A stretch of 12,482 bases of DNA from CAYMEV01 sp964431655 [NCBI: uncultured bacterium] (GTDB lineage Bacteria; CAYMEV01), in NCBI GenBank assembly GCA_964431655.1, contig CAYSKJ010000088.1, forward strand, positions 1-12,482, in the 5' to 3' direction. Below, piece after piece: positions 7,141-12,482 of the stretch. Under the pieces are notes generated by a model. It was given only the letters and a program-made list of their open reading frames with translations. It was not told where the DNA came from and ran no database searches. The position numbers and the translations under genes are program-made. The first letter of the stretch is position 1. Each line of letters starts with the position of its first letter.

Positions 7141-8412
7141 TCAGCTGATTCTGAATTTATAGTATTTCTTTTTGCCCTTCCTGAGCATTAGGATATTACC
7201 CTTGAAGTCTCCAGGGGTAATATCCCGCCCGGAACCTTCCACCCGGATGTCATTAATGTATACACCCCCCTGGCTGATAAGCCTCCTGGCTTCGCCTTTG
7301 GAGGATGCCACACCGTATCTGGACAAAAATTCAGCCATGGAAAGACCCTGCTCAAGCTCTTTTTTATCAATATGAACTGCATCCAGCCCCTCTGACTCAT
7401 CAATAATAATATCCTTTATAAGGGATGAGGTCTCAACCCTATTTTCTTTATCAGCCTGGCCGAATATCTTTGTTGATTCTATGTAGGCTTCCCTGGCTTT
7501 TTCAAATCCATGGACAAGGTTTGTCACCTCAAAGGCGAGAATCTCTTTCCCCCTGTTTATAAGCTGATTGTCCAGGCCTGATATAAATCCTGCCTCTTCT
7601 TTTGGAAGAGCGGTATAAAGCAGAAGGAATCTTTCCAGGTCACCATCCTCCACGTTCCTGAAAAACTGATAAAGCTCATAGGGAGATGTCTTATCCTCCG
7701 TAAGCCAAACAGAGCCCTTTTCAGACTTGCCGAATTTTTCTCCGGTGGATTTTAATATGAGGGGAAAGGTAATGCCGTGGGATTTTTTATTCAGCTTTCT
7801 TCTGATAAGGTCAATACCCATAACAATATTACCCCACTGGTCCTGTCCGCCCATCTGCAGGTCACATCCGTACTCCCGGGCAAGATAATAGAAATCATAA
7901 GCCTGCAGTATCATATAATTAAACTCCAGAAAGGAGAGTCCTTTCTCCAGTCTTTGTTTAACGCTCTCTGATGCCAGCATTTTATTTATGCTTATGTCTT
8001 TTCCGAAATCCCGGAGAAATTCAATATAGTTAAGATCTCCAAGCCAGTCCGCATTGTTTACAATGACAGTCCTGTTGATATCAAGGAACTTCTCCAGGAC
8101 ATTTTTTATGCCCATAAGGTTTTTTTCTATATCCTCCGGCTTTAAAAGCTTTCTCATCTCTGTCTTCCCGCTGGGATCACCTACAAGCCCTGTCCCTCCT
8201 CCGACAACAGCAATGGCTTTGTGTCCCTTTTCCTGAAGGCGCTTCATATTAAGGATGGGAATCAGATGCCCTATATGCAGGCTGTCTGCCGACGGGTCAA
8301 AGCCTATATAAAAGGTGAGCTTTTCATTATCCAGCCTGGAGAAGACATCCTCATCGGTATACTGGTATATCAGCCCCCTGGAATAAAGCTCGCTTTTGAT
8401 ACTGTCCATCAT
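7141..8412 (-). CDS. tyrS: Tyrosine--tRNA ligase
   Basis: This cytoplasmic class I synthetase activates Tyr with ATP and charges tRNA-Tyr. Length 423 is normal for the bacterial TyrRS family. FDPSADSLHIGH (38-49) carries the HIGH signature, YMILQAYD (166-173) and QMGGQDQWGN (186-195) form the tyrosine-binding core, and KFGKS (226-230) is the KMSKS loop. A C-terminal S4 RNA-binding domain occupies about 357-420 (SRYGVASSKGEARRLISQGGVYIND). Its ATG overlaps the gltX stop by 4 nt (ATGA), implying translational coupling. A strong AAAGGAGG (8424..8417) lies 4 nt before this ATG but 7 nt before a second ATG at 8409, so initiation one codon later (422 residues) is equally plausible. It is the last gene of a tRNA-Leu-gltX-tyrS unit and converges on the cobalamin receptor with a 43-bp gap. 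Confidence 0.98.
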   Translation of the reverse strand: MMDSIKSELYSRGLIYQYTDEDVFSRLDNEKLTFYIGFDPSADSLHIGHLIPILNMKRLQEKGHKAIAVVGGGTGLVGDPSGKTEMRKLLKPEDIEKNLMGIKNVLEKFLDINRTVIVNNADWLGDLNYIEFLRDFGKDISINKMLASESVKQRLEKGLSFLEFNYMILQAYDFYYLAREYGCDLQMGGQDQWGNIVMGIDLIRRKLNKKSHGITFPLILKSTGEKFGKSEKGSVWLTEDKTSPYELYQFFRNVEDGDLERFLLLYTALPKEEAGFISGLDNQLINRGKEILAFEVTNLVHGFEKAREAYIESTKIFGQADKENRVETSSLIKDIIIDESEGLDAVHIDKKELEQGLSMAEFLSRYGVASSKGEARRLISQGGVYINDIRVEGSGRDITPGDFKGNILMLRKGKKKYYKFRIS

Positions 8413-9800
8413 GCGTCCTCCTTTATGTTATCAATGGCATCCCGGAGCCTGTTTATTGTTCTATGTCTTCCAATCAGCCCAGTTATTTCAAAAAGGCCGG
8501 GGCTCTGGCTTGCACCGGTAATTGCCACCCTTACCGCCTGGGCAAGCTGCACCATCTTTATGCCGTGCTCTGCAATCAGTTTTTTAAATACATCCTGCAT
8601 TGCGGACTCATTTATCATGCTTTCAGGATCATCCATAAAAATATCTACAAGCTCCAGCAGTGCTGGTTTTACCCTGTTATTAAGGAATTTATCCGACTGG
8701 GCAGCGTCTCTGCTAAAATCATCGCTGTAGATATATGCTGAATTATCAATAATATCAGTAAGCCTTCTGGACCTTGCCTTAAAAAGGTCAATAATTCCCA
8801 GCCGGATACCCACAGGCTGACTATTAAAGGCATGGTTGTCAATAATTTCATTAATATGGTCTAAAATCATATGTGCATCCATTTCTTTTAAATGCTGGCT
8901 GTTCACCCACTCCAGCTTTTCTATATCAAATACTGCCGGTGAATTGTTTATATTTTTTAAGTCAAAGAGGTCAATGAGCTGGCTAATGGAGAATATCTCC
9001 TGGTCTCCATGGCTCCAGCCGAGTCTGGCAAGATAATTCAGCAATGCCTCAGGCAGTATGCCCATTTTTTTGTATTCTTCGGTTGATGTGGCGCCAAAGC
9101 GCTTGGATAATCTTTTACCGTCTCCCCCGAGAATCATGGGCAGATGGGCGTATTCGGGAACCTTAAACCCCAGGGCACGGTAAAGAAGTATCTGTTTGGG
9201 GGTATTGGTAATATGGTCATCCCCCCTTATGACATAATTTATATTCATAAGGGAGTCATCAATTACCACAGCAAAGTTATAGGTAGGCATCCCATTGCTC
9301 CTTAGTATGACAAAGTCCTCAAACTGGCTGTTGGAAAAATCAATGTCCTTTCTTATTATGTCTGAAAAAAAGGTTTTGCCTTCCGGCACCAGGAACCTGA
9401 TAGCATAGGGACCGTCTTTTACCTGCTTATCCAGGCAGAATCTGTCATACTGGAATACACCCTTCTGCTTTTTCCTTGCTTCAATCTCCTCAGCAGTGCA
9501 GAAGCACTTGTATGCCTTTTTCTCCTCCAGGAGCCTGTAGGCATACTGCCTGTATAAATCAAGCCTTTCGGACTGGTAATAGGGCCCCTCGTCAATACTC
9601 AGGCCAAGCCATTTAAATCCCTTGATAATAATATCGGTAAATTCCGATTTTGAACGGTCAATATCCGTATCCTCTATCCTTAAAATAAAGGTCCCTTTCC
9701 TGTTCCTGGCAAACAGCCAGTTGTACAGCGCTGTCCTGACGCCGCCTATGTGCAGGTAACCTGTCGGGGAAGGGGCAAATCTTACTCTTACTTCTGACAT
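8409..9800 (-). CDS. gltX: Glutamate--tRNA ligase
   Basis: This cytoplasmic class I synthetase charges tRNA-Glu, also the precursor for C5-pathway tetrapyrroles where that route exists. I chose the ATG at 9800 (463 residues): AAAGGA (9812..9807) is 6 nt upstream, whereas an in-frame ATG at 9815 has only A-rich sequence before it. RFAPSPTGYLHIGG (7-20) holds the HIGH-type motif. FILRIEDTD (38-46) is the conserved glutamate-pocket strand. CFC (99, 101) with YDRFC (Tyr118, Cys122) matches the CxC...YxxxC zinc site of E. coli-type GluRS. KRLSKR (229-234) is the KMSKS loop. The helical C-terminal anticodon-binding part is present and the length is typical for the family. Downstream it overlaps tyrS by 4 nt; upstream a tRNA-Leu gene lies 55 nt away on the same strand with no terminator between, so co-transcription is likely. 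Confidence 0.97.
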   Translation of the reverse strand: MSEVRVRFAPSPTGYLHIGGVRTALYNWLFARNRKGTFILRIEDTDIDRSKSEFTDIIIKGFKWLGLSIDEGPYYQSERLDLYRQYAYRLLEEKKAYKCFCTAEEIEARKKQKGVFQYDRFCLDKQVKDGPYAIRFLVPEGKTFFSDIIRKDIDFSNSQFEDFVILRSNGMPTYNFAVVIDDSLMNINYVIRGDDHITNTPKQILLYRALGFKVPEYAHLPMILGGDGKRLSKRFGATSTEEYKKMGILPEALLNYLARLGWSHGDQEIFSISQLIDLFDLKNINNSPAVFDIEKLEWVNSQHLKEMDAHMILDHINEIIDNHAFNSQPVGIRLGIIDLFKARSRRLTDIIDNSAYIYSDDFSRDAAQSDKFLNNRVKPALLELVDIFMDDPESMINESAMQDVFKKLIAEHGIKMVQLAQAVRVAITGASQSPGLFEITGLIGRHRTINRLRDAIDNIKEDA

Positions 9801-9806
9801 ATCATA

Positions 9807-9812
9807 TCCTTT
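9807..9812 (-). promoter_or_regulatory. Ribosome binding site deciding the gltX start
   Basis: AAAGGA on the minus strand is spaced 6 nt from the ATG at 9800. It falls inside the first codons of the longer alternative starting at 9815, which itself lacks a ribosome site, so the shorter gltX product is preferred. Confidence 0.65.
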
Positions 9813-9855
9813 CATATTTTTGTGGATATTTATAATTTATTGCATAAAATAAGAA

Positions 9856-9939
9856 TGCCGAAGGTGGGAATTGAACCCACACGACCCGGGGGTCACAGAT
9901 TTTTGAGACCTGCGTGTCTACCCATTCCACCACTTCGGC
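9856..9939 (-). tRNA. tRNA-Leu, anticodon CAA
   Basis: This 84-nt gene folds as a class II tRNA. The acceptor GCCGAAG pairs with CTTCGGC, with A73 as discriminator. The D arm is GTG/CAC. The anticodon stem CAGGT/ATCTG encloses loop CTCAAAA, giving anticodon CAA (reads UUG). A long variable arm has a GACC/GGTC stem. The T arm is GTGGG-TTCAATT-CCCAC. CCA is not encoded. The long variable arm and A73 agree with leucine identity. It is 55 nt upstream of gltX on the same strand. Confidence 0.97.
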
Positions 9940-9949
9940 ATTGTCAGCA

Positions 9950-9966
9950 ATTAGATTATATCTAAT
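9950..9966. repeat. 17-bp perfect inverted repeat over the tRNA-Leu promoter
   Basis: ATTAGAT-TAT-ATCTAAT has two perfect 7-bp arms and a 3-bp centre. It covers the -10 box of the tRNA-Leu promoter and lies 33 bp upstream of the divergent small gene at 10000. The dyad could be an operator for a dimeric repressor; it is too AT-rich and lacks a T-run to act as a terminator. Confidence 0.55.
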
Positions 9967-9978
9967 GCTTTTTGTCAA
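9950..9978 (-). promoter_or_regulatory. Sigma-70-type promoter of the tRNA-Leu-gltX-tyrS unit
   Basis: On the minus strand a perfect TTGACA (9978..9973) is followed after exactly 17 bp by TCTAAT (9955..9950), a 5/6 match to the -10 consensus. Ten nt then separate the -10 box from the tRNA-Leu 5' end, leaving room for a very short leader. The same 10-nt gap is seen before the tRNA-Ala gene. The -10 box lies inside a 17-bp palindrome. Confidence 0.75.
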
Positions 9979-9999
9979 TATTTTTCATGGAGGCTTATT

Positions 10000-10305
10000 A
10001 TGGACTTTATAGACCTTTTTAATGATATTGCCAGGAACCTTCGCAATTATTTCCATAACACTGCAAGAGACCTTAAAATTTCCTTTGAGATAGAAAAGCT
10101 GCGCTATCAGATTCATCTTTTCAGAAAAAGGAAGGAAAACATGCTCCTTGAGATAGGACAGTCAGTTTATGAAAACTATCTTGAAAAGGACATGGGAAAC
10201 CATGATTTTAATGAGCTTTTCACCCTGTCCGAGATACTGGACAGCTTTATAATGGAAAAAACGGACAAAATAAGGTTTCTTACGGATACAGCCGGAACAA
10301 ACTAA
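10000..10305 (+). CDS. Uncharacterised 101-residue helical protein
   Basis: I do not recognise the family. GGAGG (9989-9993) lies 6 nt before the ATG, a convincing ribosome site. The product has no signal peptide, cysteine motif or membrane helix. It begins with an amphipathic stretch (MDFIDLFNDIARNLRNYF). Residues about 26-60, containing FEIEKLRYQIHLFRKRKENM, read as a coiled coil followed by LLEIGQSVYENY. That pattern resembles the helical N-terminal parts of small zinc-ribbon-type proteins, but no zinc ribbon follows here. The gene lies between two tRNA genes, divergent from tRNA-Leu, and ends 4 nt before the -35 box of the tRNA-Ala promoter. It may assist protein-protein contacts in the cytoplasm, but nothing in the sequence fixes a function. 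Confidence 0.78.
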   Translation: MDFIDLFNDIARNLRNYFHNTARDLKISFEIEKLRYQIHLFRKRKENMLLEIGQSVYENYLEKDMGNHDFNELFTLSEILDSFIMEKTDKIRFLTDTAGTN

Positions 10306-10309
10306 TTTC

Positions 10310-10337
10310 TTGACATATTTTTGATTTTTGATATAGA
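10310..10337 (+). promoter_or_regulatory. Promoter of tRNA-Ala
   Basis: TTGACA (10310-10315) is followed after 16 bp by TATAGA (10332-10337), which matches the first four positions of the -10 consensus. Ten nt then lead to the tRNA 5' end at 10348, the same geometry as at the tRNA-Leu gene, which supports both calls. Confidence 0.7.
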
Positions 10338-10347
10338 GGATGATACT

Positions 10348-10420
10348 GGGGTTGTAGCGCAGTTGGGAGCGCGTGTGAATGGCATTCACAAGGTCGCGGG
10401 TTCGATCCCCGCCAGCTCCA
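10348..10420 (+). tRNA. tRNA-Ala, anticodon GGC
   Basis: This 73-nt gene gives a standard cloverleaf. The acceptor GGGGTTG pairs with CAGCTCC. The D arm is GCGC/GCGC. The anticodon stem TGTGA/TCACA encloses loop ATGGCAT, giving anticodon GGC. The variable loop is AGGTC and the T arm GCGGG-TTCGATC-CCCGC. The acceptor contains the G3-U70 wobble pair, the main identity element for alanyl-tRNA synthetase, and A73. CCA is not encoded. It reads GCC/GCU alanine codons. Confidence 0.98.
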
Positions 10421-10421
10421 T

Positions 10422-10455
10422 AAAAAAAAAGGCTCCCGAAAGGGAGCCTTTTTTT
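10422..10455. terminator. Bidirectional intrinsic terminator
   Basis: GGCTCCC-GAAA-GGGAGCC (10431-10448) is a perfect 7-bp, GC-rich stem with a GAAA tetraloop. It has TTTTTTT on the right (10449-10455) and nine A on the left (10422-10430). It therefore stops transcription of tRNA-Ala on plus, 10 nt after the gene, and of the TonB-dependent receptor on minus, 22 nt past its stop codon. Confidence 0.95.
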
Positions 10456-10470
10456 ATCCTAATTCAGTTA

Positions 10471-12482
10471 TTAGAACTGATAAAGTATGGATACATCCCA
10501 TCTCATAGGGCTTGCCCATGCATTGGCATCACCGAAGTTTGATGTATCTGAGGTGATTTCTGAGAGTATCGACTGCTGATCAAATATATTGTAGATATCC
10601 CCGATTAATGTCAGCTTGCCGAACTTGCCAAGGTCAAAGTCATGCTGTAGTGAAAGGTCTGCAAACCATACGCTGGGCAGTTCAAAAGCACCCCTTCCGT
10701 CGGAAGATATAACATTGGTGCCGTAATTGGGACCGCCGGTGATCCTTGTAGCCTGAACCAGTTTGGAATAATGGTATCCGGATCTCCAGAAGGCGGATAT
10801 ACCAACGGATGTACCCCAGCTGAACATATAGGATGCATTGAGCTTCAAATAATGCCTTACATCATAGGGGGTCGAGCCGTAAAGATTCTCGCACAGTTCA
10901 GGGGTATCATAGTATACAGAAGTATATGTGATACCGGAGCTTCCCTGGTTGGTGTCAAATACATGGCCTTCAGCCTCTGCATAGGTGTAGGAAGCCATCA
11001 GGGTCAGGTTCCTGAGCTTTGCATTGGTATAAAGCTCAAGGCCCCAGTAGTCCCTCTTAGCGCTCTCAATGGTTGTAAAATAATAATAGTAGTAGCCGAT
11101 GGTTTCAGTATATACGCCGAGATCTTCGGAACCCGGTCCATCCCAGAGCAAATTGCCGTCTGTATCATAGAACCGTGCATAATCTTCTGCAATATCCCTG
11201 GTTTTTTTGTCGGTATAGCTTATGCCTGCAGACCAGTTGGAAGATATCTCCCTTTCGTATCCTATGGTTAATTCATCAGTATACTCAGGCTTCAGGTTCG
11301 GGTCTATCTGGTCAAAGTTTGCACCTGGTGTTGTTGCGGATTCAAATTCCCAGTTGCCTGTATCGGGATTCCATCTGTAGCTTTCGGACCATGAAAGGTC
11401 TTCATTGGCAACCTGTGCTGCCATGGTTGACAGAATGGTATAGAACCTTCCCCAGAAGATGTTTAGTTTATGTTTGCCTGTGTTTCCGATATCCCATACA
11501 AAGCCTATCCTCGGTGCGATCATATCAGTCAGGTCATGCTTGAATACGCTTCTTTCCCTGTTGTTAAAACCCTCGTGGGATTCGAACCTTACACCGATAT
11601 TGGCTGTAAAGCCGTCTATAAAATCCGGTCTCCATTTATCCTGGATATAAAACCCGTAATACTTGGATGATGCGGTTTCTAAACTCTGATCATGCCTTAT
11701 TATATAGGTTGAATCATCGGTCCAGTAGGAAGGATCATCATAGGGGCCGTATTCATCAAAGGTATAGTCCTCACTCAGCCATATGTCATAGGATTCATCG
11801 GGATAGAAATATCCGCCGTAGCTTTCCATCTCATGGTATGTGATACCGGTTTTCCACTCATGGCTGCCGGCTACATCAGACATAAAGTACTTTGCGGAAA
11901 TATCTATGGAATCCCTGTTCCTGTCTGTTTCATAGGAGAAGCCCATACCGCCGAGGTTTATAACGCCGTAGGACCTGTCGGGATGATGGTAGGTATAATC
12001 TGTATCCATGGAATTGGCCTTAATATTGAGTTCCTGCCTTCCGATACCTATCTTTGTTTCCAGAAACAGGTTCTGGTTGACTATCCATGTCCAGTTCAGC
12101 CCGTAGGTGTTTCCGCCCTGCTCCCAGTCGCCCAGGGTTTCGGTAGACAGGGTGCCTGATCCAAGTCCTTCATCGTTTTTCTGGGTCATCGGGTCGGAAT
12201 TCCAGGTAAGAAAAACCTGGTGCTCAGGGGAGATAGACCATGTAAGCTTTGCATACATGTACTGCCAGAGCTCATCCCTGTCCCAGACCGTTTCAACATA
12301 ATCGCCGGTTGCCCAGCTTATTCTTCTTACAGTCTGGTCACCCTCGATTTCAATCCTTCTGTAGGTTATGAAGAACCAGAGCTTATCCTTCATTATCGGT
12401 CCGCCAAGGGATAGTGTAGGCTCAAACCTTGAAGACCCGCCCGGATCATCATAATAATCTGAATCCAGTATCCAGTCAGGAT
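10471..12482 (-). CDS. TonB-dependent outer-membrane receptor, Oar-like, C-terminal part (5' end outside window)
   Basis: The frame is open to the right edge: 29 codons precede the Met at 12393, so that Met is internal and the start lies outside. About 669 residues are visible. SRFEPTLSLGGPIMKDKLWFF marks the junction after the plug and start of the barrel in Oar-like receptors, large TonB-dependent proteins that usually carry an N-terminal carboxypeptidase-regulatory-like domain (not visible here). The rest alternates as barrel strands with many Tyr, Trp, Asp and Gly, for example LETKIGIGRQELNIKA, LNIFWGRFYTIL and TLIGDIYNIFDQQS. It ends DVSILYQF with the terminal Phe expected for BAM-mediated insertion. 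A GYYYYYF run sits in a probable surface loop. Substrate is unknown; members of this group are linked to peptides, polymers or protein export. A shared bidirectional terminator follows the stop. Confidence 0.9.
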   Translation of the reverse strand, partial: PDWILDSDYYDDPGGSSRFEPTLSLGGPIMKDKLWFFITYRRIEIEGDQTVRRISWATGDYVETVWDRDELWQYMYAKLTWSISPEHQVFLTWNSDPMTQKNDEGLGSGTLSTETLGDWEQGGNTYGLNWTWIVNQNLFLETKIGIGRQELNIKANSMDTDYTYHHPDRSYGVINLGGMGFSYETDRNRDSIDISAKYFMSDVAGSHEWKTGITYHEMESYGGYFYPDESYDIWLSEDYTFDEYGPYDDPSYWTDDSTYIIRHDQSLETASSKYYGFYIQDKWRPDFIDGFTANIGVRFESHEGFNNRERSVFKHDLTDMIAPRIGFVWDIGNTGKHKLNIFWGRFYTILSTMAAQVANEDLSWSESYRWNPDTGNWEFESATTPGANFDQIDPNLKPEYTDELTIGYEREISSNWSAGISYTDKKTRDIAEDYARFYDTDGNLLWDGPGSEDLGVYTETIGYYYYYFTTIESAKRDYWGLELYTNAKLRNLTLMASYTYAEAEGHVFDTNQGSSGITYTSVYYDTPELCENLYGSTPYDVRHYLKLNASYMFSWGTSVGISAFWRSGYHYSKLVQATRITGGPNYGTNVISSDGRGAFELPSVWFADLSLQHDFDLGKFGKLTLIGDIYNIFDQQSILSEITSDTSNFGDANAWASPMRWDVSILYQF

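Noticed and set aside
8221-8730. Open frame of 169 codons on plus over the gltX-tyrS junction
   Set aside because: It runs antisense through two unmistakable synthetase genes and has no family features.
9801-9855. Possible T-box leader before gltX-tyrS
   Set aside because: The gap between tRNA-Leu and gltX is only 55 nt and shows no T-box motif, specifier loop or terminator.
9856-10420. tRNA genes as attachment sites for an integrated element
   Set aside because: No integrase, transposase or duplicated tRNA 3' end was seen nearby, and the flanking genes are housekeeping or have their own promoters.
10321-10542. Open frame of 73 codons on plus reading through the tRNA-Ala gene and the terminator
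   Set aside because: It is an accident of the tRNA and terminator sequence and cannot be translated past a strong intrinsic terminator.
10771-11271. Open frame of 166 codons on the plus strand inside the Oar-like receptor gene
   Set aside because: Antisense shadow of the receptor barrel; no motif or ribosome site supports it.

Overview
The window reads as an ordinary chromosomal stretch of a diderm (Gram-negative type) bacterium with fairly low GC. Two TonB-dependent outer-membrane receptors prove an outer membrane. Arg AGG and Ile ATA codons are frequent. A large AAA/TPR regulator beside an FHA-domain membrane protein resembles the Ser/Thr-phosphorylation signalling loci common in Spirochaetota and some Deltaproteobacteria-like lineages. 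That placement is inference; no 16S rRNA or other firm phylogenetic marker lies here.

Region 1 (1-4919) looks like a signalling locus. It holds the 3' part of a long AAA-type NTPase/TPR protein (+) whose Walker A and any effector domain lie upstream of the window. A small uncharacterised gene (-) converges on it. An FHA-TM-TIG protein (+) is divergent from the small gene, sharing a short AT-rich promoter region.

Region 2 (4920-7097) is a cobalamin-uptake unit. A B12 (cobalamin) riboswitch is followed by an intrinsic terminator and then a BtuB-like TonB-dependent receptor, so receptor synthesis is probably switched off when cobalamin is plentiful.

Region 3 (7141-9978, minus strand) is a translation operon: promoter, tRNA-Leu(CAA), gltX (glutamyl-tRNA synthetase) and tyrS (tyrosyl-tRNA synthetase), with gltX and tyrS overlapping by 4 nt. 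It converges on the cobalamin receptor.

Region 4 (10000-12482) holds a small helical protein of unknown function (+), then tRNA-Ala(GGC) with its own promoter (+), then a strong bidirectional terminator. That terminator is shared with the 3' end of a large Oar-like TonB-dependent receptor (-), which runs off the right edge.

No mobile element, CRISPR array, prophage or integrase was seen. The points most worth a second look are the degenerate Walker B of the AAA/TPR protein, the architecture and unassigned C-terminus of the FHA protein, a possible antiterminator in the B12 leader, and a 17-bp palindrome sitting on the tRNA-Leu promoter.
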